DNA of 64,000 bases, taken from assembly GCA_021397845.1 (NCBI GenBank), contig CM038039.1, forward strand, positions 9,603,731-9,667,730, in the 5' to 3' direction. The position numbers were made by a program, and so were the translations under genes. Source of the DNA: Areca catechu (Eukaryota > Streptophyta > Magnoliopsida > Arecales > Arecaceae). Positions 23,676-35,629 of the stretch are shown here, piece after piece. How positions within the stretch are numbered: the first letter of the stretch is position 1; every line of letters starts with the position of its first letter. The notes under the pieces are model-generated. The model made no database searches and had not been told where the DNA came from. It was given only the letters and a program-made list of their open reading frames with translations.

Positions 23676-25194
23676 CTCTACCATCATCGAATCAAGTTCC
23701 ATCAACTCTTCCATGCCTTCGTCCTCCTCTCCGACGAGCATCTGGAAAGTCCTTTCAAGGTCGGTGAGTTCTCTTCCCCTTATCTCATTATTTAGAGATG
23801 GTTTAATTGAAATTTTAGAATCGATTTTGGTTTGGGCTATGGATCTCCGATGGCCACGCCATCACCATCCGCCTCCGGGATCACGGAGCCCTCCTCTCAG
23901 TGATCGTCTTCCATGGGCGCCACCGGCAACCGGGGGGAGAGGGTGGTTCGGTCGATCGAAGATGAGAGCAGGGGATTCGGGAAGAGAAAGAAAGAAGAAG
24001 ACAGAAAAAAAAAGGGAAAAAAATGTGTGCGTTATAAATAATAATAAAAATTATTTGAATTAGTTTTGGGTTTAGGTTAAGACCCAACTAGACTAAGGAT
24101 TATTTTTTTATACTAGTTTATCTTAGATAGGAATTGATTGTATAATTAATCTTATCAGGAGTTTCTTCTGGCCTGTCGGAAGAGCAGAATCATAGTTGAG
24201 GTTCAAATAGGCAGTATAAAATCATTTCTGGTAAGTTATCTTGACTTCTAGTATTACATGCTAAATATGTTATGATTGTTGCAAATATGTGTGGTATTGT
24301 TTAATCTGCATCGAGTTGCATTCATTGTCATGCATGTTGGTGTTGTCGCTCTTTAGTCCGACTATGATCACACGAGGACCTAGTCTCCTTCCGGACCTTC
24401 AGCAAGGCGATCACTATCACATGACCGTTGAGCGATATGTGATACAGGAGCTAATTGCCTTATTTTAGCCATGCGTGGCAGGCACATGCAGAGGATGCAT
24501 GTTTTTTTCGTGTAATACTCAGAGTTAGTTTCCTTTTGGGCCTCCAGTGGGGCGATCACTAACACATGATCGATGTGCGGTATGTGTAGCCAGGATTCTA
24601 TTCTCTTTCGGGGCGAGCCATAGGCCGATCGTGGCCATAGTCAGAGGGACTAGGAGAGTAAAGTACATGGTTGGCCATCCATAGTTGTGATAGTTGCATT
24701 TAAGGATAAACATTTTCATAATGTTGTTGGTTATATTATTTTGATGCTGGATATCTGGTTGTATGATGTGTTTATGCTTACTGTTTATTATTGGCATATT
24801 TATGTATGTATATTGGAAGTGGTGGTAACTTACTGAGCCGATTAAACTCACACATTGTTTTCATTATCTTTGTTACAGATCAGGAATATCCATCGGGCTT
24901 TGGGACCGGTCAGTTAGAAGTTAGGATTTTAAGATTTAGTTTATTAGTTCATGTTAGTTTAAATTTGGTTTAACTATGCTCAATTTGTATTTGGGATATT
25001 TAAGAGATTTCATCTGTTAGTTGGATTGAAATGCTCAATTAAAATAATAATAATAATAAAGTTTTTGATTTTTGTTTTATCCTTGACTAAATGCTAATTT
25101 GTAAGTTAAGCCTTGTATATCCGATGGGGTCAAACCCTGAGGATATGCGGCTGTCTGTTATGCACCTGGCCGAGCATCGGATCGGGGCATGACA
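23676..25194 (+). repeat. Gypsy-1 5' LTR, 5'-truncated
   Basis: Matches the 3' LTR from about position 27156 onward, with scattered substitutions and small indels, and ends gcatgaca. It contains a GC-rich stretch (about 23690-24000), (aat)n near 25040-25060 and no true gene. Similarity to Copia-3 stops at the tctcta microhomology near 23676. Confidence 0.85.
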
Positions 25195-25199
25195 GATTT

Positions 25200-25213
25200 A
25201 GTGATATCAAAGT
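25200..25213 (+). other. Gypsy-1 primer-binding site, degenerate
   Basis: agtgatatcaaagt lies six bases after the 5' LTR and resembles the tRNA-iMet-type TGGTATCAGAG with several changes. Confidence 0.5.
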
Positions 25214-25357
25214 ATGGTTCAAAGATCCTATAGATTATAATAGATAGTGAATGTGGGGTAGAATTGATTAGGATATGATTAGATAATTATATATATATAT
25301 ATATATATATGTAGATTAAATTTGATCGAATCTAATATTTGTATGAACCAGGTGAAA

Positions 25358-26770
25358 ATGGTTCAAACTCGATCCATGAGGGTATCTAATGCTGTAGACA
25401 ACTCTCAAGATATTAATATGCAACGTAGTCACCCGAATGATCGCACCTCTCGAACCCGTGGTGCCTTGCAAACCAGGGATATCTCCCCAACAAATGGAGC
25501 TTCCCAAACTAAGAGCAATGCCCCTCGAGCAACAGGGACAGCTCGAGCTGCTAATATCTCTAGGGCAGCTCGTAGTCCATCATCGGATCAGGATGAGAGT
25601 CGAGCAGCTAGCCCTATTCATCAACAATATGATGTGCTCAACAATCAGGGGATTACTAGTTCTGATGGTCAAGTAGCAAATCTTATACAAGCTTTAGCTG
25701 GGTTTGTTCAGGAGATACGTTAACAAGGAAATAGAGGTGGTCAGTCTTCAAGAATGGATCGGGGGATTGGCGAGTTCAAGAAGTTAGCACTACCTATTTT
25801 TGAAGGCTCCACTGAATCCACTGAATCACTGAAATGGCTTAAAGGATAGAAAAAGCTTTTGCTAGTATGGATTGCACCGATAGTGAAAAGGTTCATTTTG
25901 CTACTTATTAGTTGCAGGGTGAGGCTTTTGAATGGTGGAAGCTGTCAAGAGGCAACATGGTTATGACAGGCCTATCACCTGGGATATGTTTCGACAAGCA
26001 TTTATGGATATGTATTTCTCTGAGAGCCTCCGATTTGAATAAGAAAGTGAATTTATACGGTTGATTCAAGGGAATATGACATCAGAGCCCAGTATGAAGC
26101 CAAGTTTACAGAGTTATCTCGCTTGCTTCAGATTTGGTAACTACTGATGGCATCAGAGCTCGAAGATTCGAAAAAGGACTGATACCTAGAATTCATGCTG
26201 GAGTGAGGCCAATGCAATTGAACTCGTATCGGGATGTGGTTAATAAGGCCAAAATTATTGAGCAAGAGGTTAACAATATGCAACAAGAAAGAGAGTGTCA
26301 GTAGAAGAAAAGGTTGAGATCTGATGGGCAGCAAGGTGGTCAACCTTCCGGCAATCAATCAAAACCATAAAATGCACCTGAACAGAATGATGGACCTCGT
26401 TGTACAAGGTGTCGGGGTTTTCATTTGGTACAGGATTGTCGTTGGTTTTCTGGAGCATGTTTTGATTGTGGCTAGCAGGGTCACAAGATTGTAGATTGCC
26501 TACTCTGTCAGAACGCCAGTTATTAGCAACCTTATCCAAATGTAACTGGACCACCTGCTCAGGTTATTCAGCATGCACCAACTTCTTATCAAGGCCAACC
26601 TTCGGAGCAAGGATATGGGGGATGTCCACAACCGAAAACCCAAGCCCGTGTTTATGCCATGACCCAATAGGATGCTCATGCATCAAATGTTGAAGTGATA
26701 GGTATTATTAAGGTGGCATTTGCATATATTTTTATTTTGATTGACTCTAGAGCAACTATTCAGAGCGAGA
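25358..26770 (+). pseudogene. Gypsy-1 gag and protease start
   Basis: The ATG at 25358 gives MVQTRSMRVSN, a usual gypsy gag start. The first stop is in-frame at 25721-25723. Beyond it, pieces in shifting frames read FKKLALPIFEGSTE, VHFATYQLQGEAFEWWK, TWDMFRQAFMDMYF and RRFEKGLIPRIHAGVRPMQL, the Retrotrans_gag domain. A CCHC knuckle near 26458-26500 reads CFDCG, stop, QGHKIVDC, so a stop replaces one residue. The protease start reads IFILIDSRATIQSEK, with Asp-Ser-Arg-Ala in place of Asp-Ser-Gly-Ala. The rest of pol is missing before the 3' LTR. Confidence 0.75.
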
Positions 26771-26865
26771 AGTGACTTGGGAACTTGAATAGTTTATGTA
26801 AACCAAGTATCCCTGGTTATTTCAAGAATCAGGTGTGTTAAATTTCGAGGCCGAAATTTTCTTTT

Positions 26866-26877
26866 AGGATGGGAGAA
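26866..26877 (+). other. Gypsy-1 polypurine tract
   Basis: aggatgggagaa lies directly before the TGTGAAG start of the 3' LTR, where plus-strand synthesis would be primed. Confidence 0.75.
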
Positions 26878-28667
26878 TGTGAAGCCCAGTGGATAACTGG
26901 GCCATGGCGGGCTGAAGTCGGCAGCCCTTGCCGACTTCATCCGGAACCCAGAAAAAAAAAGAAAGAGTTTGAGCCGAAACAGGGGAGGGGTGTTCGCGTT
27001 GATCAGTCGAAGACTTCATCGGAGAACTCAGAAGGGAGAGTCGTGGAGGGGAGGGGAGGAGTCAACGATGAGTTTGGGATAGGCTAGGACTCCGATCGGA
27101 TGGTATTCGCTCCCCAAACGGCGAGGAAAACCATCGTGTTCCTCTTTAAACCCCTCTCTATCGTCGTCGAATCAAGTTCCATCGACTCTTCCACGCCTAC
27201 GTCCTCCTCTCCAGCGAGCATCCGGAAAGTCCTTTCAAGGTCGGTGAGTTCTCTTCCCCTTATCTCATTATTTAGAGATGGTTTAATCAAGATTTTAGGA
27301 TCGATTTTGGTTTGGGCTATGGATCTCCAATGGCCACGCCACCACCGTCCGCCTCCGGGATCGCCGAGCCCTCCTCTTGGTGATCATCTTCCCTGGGCGC
27401 CATCGGCAACCGAGGGGGGAGGGTGGTTCAGTCGATCGAGGATGAGAGCAGGGGATTCGGGAAGAGAAAGAAAGAAGAAGACATAAAAAAAAGGAAAAAA
27501 AAATGTGTGCGTTATAAATAATAATAAAAATTATTTGAATTAGTTTTGGATTTAGACTAAGACTCAGACTAGACTAAGGATTATTTTCCTATACTAGTTT
27601 ATCTTAGATAGGAATTGATTGTATAATTGATCTTATCAAGAGTTTCTTCTGGCCTGTCAGAAGAGCATAATCATAGTTGAGGTTCAAATAGGCAGTATAA
27701 AATCCTTTCTGGTAAGTTATCTTGACCTCTAGTATTACATACTAAATATGTTATGATTGTTGCAAATATGTGTGGTATGGTTTAATCTGCGTCGGGTTGC
27801 ATTCATTGTCATGCATATTGGTATTGTCGCTCTCTAGTTCGACTATGATCACACGAGGACCTAGTCTCCTTCCGGTCCTCCAGCGGGACGATCGTTGGTA
27901 CATGACCGTTGAGCGGTATGTGATACATGAGCGAGTTGCCTTATTTTAGCCATGCGTGGTAGGCACATACAGAGGATGCATATTTTTTTTATGTGATACT
28001 CAGAGTTAGTTTCCTTCCGGGCCTCCAGTAGGGCGATCACTGGCATATGACCGATGTGCGGTATGTGTAGTCAGGATTCTATTCTCTTTCGGAACGAGCC
28101 ACGGGCCGATCGTGGCCATAGTCAGAGGGACTAGGAGAGTAAAGTACATGGTTGGCCATCCATAGTCGTGATAGTTGCAATTAAAGATAAACATTTGCAT
28201 AATGTTGTTGATTATGTTATTTTGATACTGGATATCTGGTTGTATGATGTGTTTATGCTTACTGATTATTATTGGCATATTTATGTATGTATATTGGAAG
28301 TGGTGGTAACTTACTGAGCCGATTAAGCTCATACATTATTTTCATTATCTTTGTTACAGATCAGGAAGATCCACCGGGCTTTGGAACCGGTCAGTGAGAA
28401 GTTAGGATTTTAGGATTTAGTTTATTAGTTCATGTTAGTTTAAATTTGATTTAACTATGCTCTATTTGTATTTGGAATATTTAAGAGATTTCATTTGTTA
28501 GTTGGATTGAAATGCTCAATTAAAATAATAATAATAATAATAAAGTTAGAGTGATTTATGTTTTATCCTTGATTAAATGCTAATTTGTAAGTTAAGTCGT
28601 GTAGATGGGATTAAATTCTGCAACTATCTATTATATACCTGATCGAGCATTGGATCGGGGCGTGACA
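26878..28667 (+). repeat. Gypsy-1 3' LTR, full length (1,790 bp)
   Basis: Starts TGTGAAG and ends CGTGACA (TGT...ACA). It has a GC-rich first half (27000-27480), (aat)n near 28528-28543, and is followed at once by the ATG of RING2. The 5' flank of the element is Copia-3 rather than RING sequence, so no target duplication can be checked. Confidence 0.85.
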
Positions 28668-29349
28668 ATGGCAATGGACGGCAAGGGCAACCCATACTGG
28701 AAGGCACGTTGCAGAGTTTGGGCCACCACTGCGGTCCAAATCACCTTCTACTCGGATTTCTCGGCCTCCAATAACGATCCCAGGTACATCAATTGCGCCT
28801 GATCACTGTCAAATGGCACCAGATGGTGCAGCGGGTCGGCTCTCCAACCCGCTGACCTCGACTCCTTCATCAACCCCGAGCGCACTCCAACCTGGCTGGA
28901 CTTGGCGGCGAGCCTCGTCTCCATTCCTCACATCCCTCATGAGGCCCGCAACTTCCTCGAGGAGTCCGACGACGCTGCTCGCCGGGCGATCGCCCAAGGC
29001 CACCAGATAATGTGGACGTGGTTGCCGGCTCCTACATCAAGTCCCGCATCTCTTACTGGTCCCATGTGCACATCTTCGGCTACCAGGACCGGGACCGGGA
29101 CCGGGACCACCATGATTCCCACCAAGGGGCGGCAACCGGCGGTGCCGGCGACCCGATTCTAACTGTGGCCAGCTTCATGGGTCGAGGTTCGTCGATGAGA
29201 TGCACCATTTGTCTTAGTGACCTAGAGGGGGGTTCGTTGGCCGGGTGGCTGCCATGTAGCCACGTGTTCCACCCGGTGGGCATTACCCGCTGGCTGCAGA
29301 CCAGCAGGCTCTGCCGCCCCACCTGCCGGCTTCCTCTTCCATTGCCATG
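28668..29349 (+). pseudogene. RING2: RING-H2 gene with lost zinc ligand
   Basis: The ATG (28668) immediately follows a gypsy LTR and begins MAMDGKGNPYWKARCRVWAT, close to the RING3 start. A stop arises near 28800, where one base is missing relative to RING3. The middle part continues with FINPERTPTWLDLAASLVSI and DAARRAIAQGHQIMW. The last part is in another frame, with KSRISYWSHVHIFGYQDRDR and MRCTICLSDLEGGSLAGWLP. In the RING, the Cys after HP-V is changed to Gly (29279-29281, ggc versus tgc in RING3) and the final pair is C-RPT-C rather than C-PI-C, so zinc binding should fail. The intact family role would be E3 ubiquitin ligase; this copy is a pseudogene. Confidence 0.75.
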
Positions 29350-29740
29350 AAGATTATGTCGTATGAACCACCGGCCTAATGTTAACTTTATTTTAGAGAT
29401 ATCAAGGGAATAAAATCATTCAGTGCAGGTTTCTTTAGTTGTAATTTTCTTTCTTTTTCTTTTTTTTTATTTAGAAAAAAAATTTCTGCAGTAGCTTTGT
29501 AGGCCGGCCAAAGCACTGGTTGATGCAATATGGATTTCAGCAATAAGACTGAAATAAGTAAAGCATGCTTTTTTTAAAAAAAATAAAAAAATAAAAAAAT
29601 CGAGTGCGCTGCTTCTTGATTTCATGCCATCTCATAATTTTTGGAATATCAGGGTTTAATGATTGTTGTTGGTATAATGATCTAACGAGTATATATACAT
29701 AGATTGGACGACATGCTAGGAAGAGTTGTTTCAAGCCTGC
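29350..29740. repeat. RING2 downstream flank, shared with RING3
   Basis: The sequence from tgaagattatgtc to about 29740 matches the flank of RING3 (62425-62580, then 63583-63812) apart from an insertion of about 1 kb in RING3. It includes caagggaataaa, aaagcatgctttttt and acgacatgc-aggaagagttg. So the duplication covers gene plus at least 380 bp downstream. Confidence 0.85.
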
Positions 29741-29959
29741 ACCTTAGCATGTAGGCAAAGAACCAAGATATACATACAATGACAACTCTATATGCATAGA
29801 TCCGCGGGCACACATACAAATGTATGTATTTATATAGATCCAACATGCCACATTTTATCATATATGGAAATATAACAAAAAAAGCGGTAAATTAAACATG
29901 GCCCTTCTAAAGATTAGAGGAAATAAATAATGTACCTTCGAGCCAACTTTTCTAAAATG

Positions 29960-31557
29960 ACCTTACGATTTCATATTGTCATTTGACCCACCTCCATTTG
30001 ATATTTGTGATAATTCCTTAGAGTCAAGATCGCGAGTGAAGTATAAAATGATCTTACTAGATCATGTTGTTGCTTATTGCTGGTTGACCCATCTCCATTT
30101 AGTATATATGATAATATTTCTTTGTAGTATGATAAATGGTGAATGTAGCATCAAGAATGGTTTGACAGCAAATTATGTTGTCATTTATTGCTAGATTTGC
30201 CACCACTTGATGTATATGGTAAGCAACAAATTATGAATCTAGAATCTAAATTGGGTGAAGTATATATAAAATGATTTTAGGAGATCATGTTGTCGTTTAT
30301 CATCGTTTACCTATCTCCATTTAATATTTGTGATAATTCCTGTGTAGTATGATAGATAATGTTCTCACTTAATTGTTGTTGTTTATTGTAACACTAATGG
30401 TTTAACAGTAGATAATGTTATCATATATTGCTAGATCTGCGACTATTTGACAAGTATGAAATACGATAAATTATGAATCTAAAATTAAGATCGGGTTAAG
30501 CACAAAATGATCTTAGGATATTATGTTGTCATTTATTGTGGCACTAATGATTTAATAGTAGATAATGTTGTCGTATATTGCTAGATCTGCCACTATTTGA
30601 CAAGTATAAAATATGACAAATTATGAATCTAGAGATAAGATCGGGTTAAGCATAAAATGATCTTAGGATATTAGGTTGTTACTTCTTGTCACTTGACCGA
30701 CTTCATTTGATATTTATGATAATTCCATGGGAGAACAACCAATGGTGAATCTAGCATCAAAACTGGTTTAACAATAGATCATGTTTTCATTTCTTGCTAG
30801 ATTTGCTGTAAATTGACATGTATGGTTTATTATAGAGTCTGAACTTAGAGTCAACATTAGGTTAAGTATAAAATGATCTTAGGATATCATGTTTTTGCGT
30901 ATTATCACTTGACCCATCTATATTTGATATTTGTGACAATTATGAGAAATGCTGAATCTAACATCAAGCATGGTTTAATAGTAGACCGTATTCTCATTTA
31001 TTGCTAGATCTATTATCATTTGATACATATGGTATGCGACAAATTATAAATTTAGATTCAAGTTTGGTCTAGGTAGAACCTTCACAAGTCAGATTCATTA
31101 AAAATTAGTAATGTGCTCATCAAGTTCACCTTTAAAAGCATCCCTAGAACATCTAGATCTAACATTAGGTTGTCATTTATCATTACTAGATCCATTGCTA
31201 TTTGTTATATATATATATAGTATGCTATTGACAAATGATGAATCTAAAGTTAAGTTCAGTCAAGTAACATTTTCTTGAATGAGATGTTTCAAAAATAAAT
31301 AATATCCTTATCTAGCTTACCTTTTAATACATCCCCAAAATATAAGAATCCAGCATATCATGCTATCATTTACTATTGCTAGACAGCCACCATTTGACAT
31401 AAACAATTAGATTTGTTACCATTTGACTTGTATGGTATACAACAAGTTAGGAATCTAGAGTCAAGATTGTGTTAAATAAAATCTTGAGTCAAATTTATTG
31501 AAAATTGGTGATGTGCTTATCAAGTCTATTTTTAAAGATATATCTAGAACATATCTT
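29960..31557. repeat. Sat2 array, first block (~107-bp monomers, ~215-bp dimers)
   Basis: The landmark aaaatgatctta occurs near 30045, 30268, 30504, 30654 and 30870, spaced mainly 216-236 bp with one 150-bp interval. Two alternating monomers are visible. One has ttgctagatctgccac-atttgaca-gtatgg...gacaaattatgaatctag; the other has cacttgacccatctccatttgatatttgtgataattcc. From about 31080 a third type with gaaaat-gatgtgctcatcaagt...gcatccctagaacat appears. Confidence 0.8.
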
Positions 31558-31558
31558 A

Positions 31559-32047
31559 TTGGGGCTGAAACTGAATTGAACACAGATCAGATACTAGTAT
31601 ATCGATATCTATAATTATTTTATTTGATAAATATATATACGGATACGGATATTAATCGGATACAAAAATTCATATTCATATTTGTTTTAAATGGGTACGG
31701 ATACAATTAGATACTATAAATATGGATATAAGTTAGATAATTAAACATATGACTATAGAATTAAAGATATTAGTAAGTGGAAGATAAATCAAGTTAATCG
31801 TATGTTAATATACTTATATATTTTTTTAAAAATTAATGAGTGCTATATAAAATTAAATAGAATTACAAATAGAATCAGATATTTGGATATGGATTGGATA
31901 GTTATCCATCCATATCTATATTTTTTTTTATGGATATGGATATGGATACATATGTTAGTCAGATGCTCAAATTTCTATTTATATCTAGATGTATTCGGAT
32001 ATGAAATCAGATCTGATCGCATATTATCCATGCTACTTTCATCCCTA
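31559..32047. mobile_element. Inverted-repeat element inside Sat2
   Basis: The left end ttggggctgaaact and the right end actttcatcccta are imperfect inverted repeats (GGGxTGAAAxT core). The interior is rich in ggatatggatac-type motifs with no coding. Sat2 continues on both sides (agaacatat on the left, ttaggttgttg on the right), matching the uninterrupted array at 31145-31168, so this is an insertion. Confidence 0.65.
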
Positions 32048-32830
32048 TATTAGGTTGTTGTTATTATTGCTAGATCCACTAGCATTTGAAATGTATAGCA
32101 TATTACTGACAAATGATGAATTTAACACAAGATCAGGTTAAGTAAAATTTTCTCCAATGAGAACTTTTAAAAAATAAATAATATGATCATGTCAGCCTTT
32201 AAAAATATCTCTTAAATATTTAAATCCAGCATATCATGTCATTTATTTTTAAAAGATCAGCCATGATTTAACGTTATGATATACGACAAATGATGAATCT
32301 AGAGTCCATATTGTGTTAAATAAATTTTTCTCCATAAAACTTATTGAAAATAAATGATGTGCTTATCAAGTCCATTGTTACTGTGTATGGTTACTTATCC
32401 ATCACATTTAACTTGTACAATTACATTTAATCAAAAGCATATAGAAAATAATGAATCTAAAGTTAATGATGTCTTGTGTAAAATTTTTCCCAACTAATAA
32501 ATTTAATGAAGTTAAAAGATGCTCTTGTCAAGCTACCTTCTAGAAACATCCCTAAAACATTGAGTCCATAATAATGAAGTGTTGCTTGTCATTCCTTTGT
32601 AGCATACAACTAATGATGAACTAGATTCAAGATGGTCTAAGTCAATTTCTTGAAATAAACAAAGATAAGTGATGCACTTATTTGAGCCCTCCATTATCCT
32701 CCAAGTATAGAATAAATGCTGTTACACTATACATCAAATTAAATAATGAGCATATGATTGTTTGCTGGAAATTTTGCTTGAACAAAGTTTATGTAATTTA
32801 ACTAATGCACTTACCAAGTAACATTTACAA
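32048..32830. repeat. Sat2 array, second block
   Basis: Continues Sat2 with monomers such as gatgaatctagagtccatattgtgttaaataaa and gatgtgcttatcaagtcca. These are more diverged toward the right and fade near 32830. Confidence 0.7.
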
Positions 32831-33559
32831 AGCATCTATTGTTTTGATGTGTAATATGCTAAAGTAGATGAGCAAATACAAGTCCATTGTGCTAAAGAAC
32901 ATATAACAAAACCGGGGTCTTTTTTTTTTTTGATAAAAGTCAATGGTTTCAAATAGCAATAATTATTTAAAATTAACATTTCAATAGTAGCCATTTCCTT
33001 GAAATGGTACAAAAAAAATGATCAACAAAAATGACTCTTTGAAAAAGATTAATAAATCTGAAAATGTGAAAAGGAATTAGGAAAGCATAATCATAAACTG
33101 ACCAATAGAAAACTTGTCAGCTTTCTAGATCTTTTTGGTTTATCTTTTTCTCTTTTTTCACCCTTGCTCTTGACTCAACAAATTTGTAAAAAAAACAAAT
33201 GTAAATGGCAAAAGGATAACAAAAATCTCCACATTTAAACTAACATGATTACATTTGAACAAATAAATTAAAGTTGCCATCTCCAGCCCATAAATAGACA
33301 AAAATCTAAAACCGCTGCACAATGAAGATATTTCCAAGCCATAAGAACTAAAGAAGATATCGAGCCCACTCAAATTTTACTCAAACCACCTACTTTGGCC
33401 CCCAAAATTTGATGACATGTGCAACTTGCCAATTCCCAAATCACTGAACATAAAAGATATAATACTTCATAGGTGATCGATCTAAAGACATAATCCAATG
33501 ATTAAATAAAGTCTTTGTCAAGTTCTTTGCTGTCAAATTTCTCCTACCATTCTTTAAAG
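32831..33559. other. Spacer, no gene recognised
   Basis: AT-rich sequence with a T13 run near 32921-32933. A 71-codon minus-strand frame (33158-33373) shows no domain. The right end leads into gypsy pol remnants. Confidence 0.4.
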
Positions 33560-34959
33560 CTCCTGGTTTGGATAGTCTTTGAGAGTATCGACATATTCTC
33601 AGTCGTTGTCAAGTACATCTCACCTTTACAGCTATAAAGACTCCTTCAGCCTATAATGTTATATTCGGCCAATCGAAATTAAATGCCCTATAGGAAATAG
33701 TGTCTACCTATTATTTGCTAACGAGGTTTCCTACATTCCGAGAAATGGGCAAAGTATGCGAAAACAAAGTTTTAGCAAAATAATGCTACTTAATGGCCCA
33801 TCAAACTAGATAAGCCAATCTCCTGATAGCCTCCCAATCGAAGGATTATACACCAGGGATGAGCTGACCGAAAAAAGAGGAAGGCCTATAGAGGACCTTG
33901 TAGCAGTCCCTCTACACGATGGGGATCCCCAGCACGTTGTTCAAATCGGCTCGATATTGGATGAAAATGTAAAACAAAAATTGATAGCTTTCTTGCAACA
34001 GAATGTTGATGTCTTCGCCCAGATACCTACATATATATCCGGGATTGATCCGGAGTGATGACACATTACCTGATAGTGGATCCAAATCATCATCCTATGA
34101 AACCAAAGAAAAGGAGTTTCATGCAGATCGCCAGAGAGCCATGGCAAGGAGGTATAGAACATTGGCACAGGGTTCATCAGGAAAGTTAACTATCTCGAAT
34201 GGTTGGTAAATATAGTATTGATAAAGAAGGCCAATAGGAAGTGGCAAATATATGTGGAATTTATAGATCTCAATAAGGCCTGCCCTAAAGATAGCTACTC
34301 CCTTTCCTGTATCGACAACTAGTGAACACGATGGTCGGCCACAGACTCCTAACTTTCATGGATGCATTTTTAGAATATAATCAGATCCAGATGGTACTTG
34401 AAGATGAGGAAAAAAACTCTTTTTACACTGACCAAGGCTTATTTTGTTACAGGATAATATTATTCAGTTTAAAAAATATAGGAGCAACTCACCGTGATTG
34501 GTGAATAAAATTTTCAAGGACAGATCGATCTAAATATAGAAGTTTATATTGACAAATGCTAGTCAAAAGTCACATTTTGTAGAACATGCAAGATCTTGAG
34601 AAAATTTTATCACCTTGCATTGATATTGGATGAAATTAAACCCTGCCAAGTATGCACTTGGAGTAACCTTCAGAAAGTTCCTTGGATTTATGATTTTTGA
34701 TTGAGGGATCAAGGCCAATTTGAAGAAAATTTCAGCTTTGATGCAAATGATCACACCAAAGATCGTAAATAAAGTTCAAAGGCTTACTGGGTGGATTGCC
34801 ACCCTTAGCTAGTTCATTTTTAAATCAGCCAAACAATGCTTGCCTTTCTTCCAGATTTTGATAAAGCCGAAGGACTTTGAATGGACCGAGGAATGCTACA
34901 AGGCATCCGAAGAACTTAAAGCTTATCTCGGTACCTCGCCGCTCCTTAGCAAGCCTAAA
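33560..34959 (+). pseudogene. Tat/Ogre-like gypsy protease-RT-RNase H remnant, left part
   Basis: Plus-strand frames give the end of protease (YNVIFGQSKLNAL, IVSTYYLLTRFPT), then RT. The RT pieces are NRKWQIYVEFIDLNKACPKD, NTMVGHRLLTFMDAF, QIQMVLEDEEKNSFYTDQGL and a broken YVDD region. RNase H entry follows with KANLKKISALMQMITPK and KDFEWTEECYKASEELKAYL. The EFIDLNKACPKD wording is typical of the Tat clade. Stops and frameshifts are frequent. The frame ends at SPLLSKPK where another LTR element starts, and it resumes at 37655. Confidence 0.8.
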
Positions 34960-35629
34960 TGATGTGGGATAGATAAGGGGTAGGATCGTTGGTGAGCCTA
35001 GAAGTCACCTAGATTAGGGTACCACTATATATTTTTTTAATTTTATTTCTCTAGGATGGTGGCGAAAGAATAATAGAGATGGAAGGTAGGAAAATCTGGA
35101 CTTTCATGAACTTTGAGACTCATACTAACGAAGAGACCTCTCACCTCTAGGGCATTCCATCCACCTCGATACTTGGAGACGTTAGGGTGAATCTCAAAGG
35201 ACATGGAGGGTAAAGAAGATAGAATCAAGGAAGGGGATAACTAGACATGACCTATCATCATGTCCTGGGATTGGGCCTCACACCCTCTCCTTACGGAGTA
35301 AAAGAAAGGAATTACTCTTTTCTAAAAAGACTCATTTTTTATTCACCAAACTACTTTTTTACAAAGGACCGAGGATGGTATTTATAGACCTTTCCAACCC
35401 TCAGTTAAATTTGAATACAAGATAAAAAGATGAGGATGGTTCAAATTTAAATACAAGATAGGATAAGATAAGGCCTATCCATATCTCAATCATAACCAAC
35501 CAAATCCTAAATCAAATTTCAAAATAATCAATTCTCACCAACTAATTCTTTTTGAATTTGAATTTATTAAAATCCATGCTACTCCAGGATCCGTACTGCT
35601 CCGGGATCAGTGCTGCGATGTCCCCATCA
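34960..35629 (-). repeat. LARD-like element 3' LTR
   Basis: Pairs with 36982-37652 and ends ccccatca. On the minus strand it starts TGATGGGGACATC, the same start as the solo LTR at 41052. Confidence 0.85.

Larger units (their letters stand above)
23676..28667 (+). mobile_element. Gypsy-1: pol-less gypsy element with truncated 5' LTR
   Basis: A truncated LTR (23676-25194) and a full LTR (26878-28667) flank a 1.68-kb interior holding only gag and the start of protease. The primer-binding site and polypurine tract are in the right places. RT, RNase H and integrase are absent, so it would depend on enzymes from relatives, or it is a deletion derivative. The first ~277 bp of the 5' LTR are missing and replaced by Copia-3 sequence. 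Confidence 0.85.

Noticed and set aside
23575..24063. 162-codon frame as one protein combining protease start and a Pro/Arg-rich tail
   Set aside because: It is the Copia-3/Gypsy-1 join read through: the first ~35 codons are copia protease and the rest is gypsy LTR sequence repeated at 27100-27486.
30001..32830. Centromeric location inferred from two satellites and an Athila element
   Set aside because: The arrays are short (under 4 kb), and Athila elements occur widely in pericentromeric and other heterochromatin. The data support repeat-rich heterochromatin but not a centromere.
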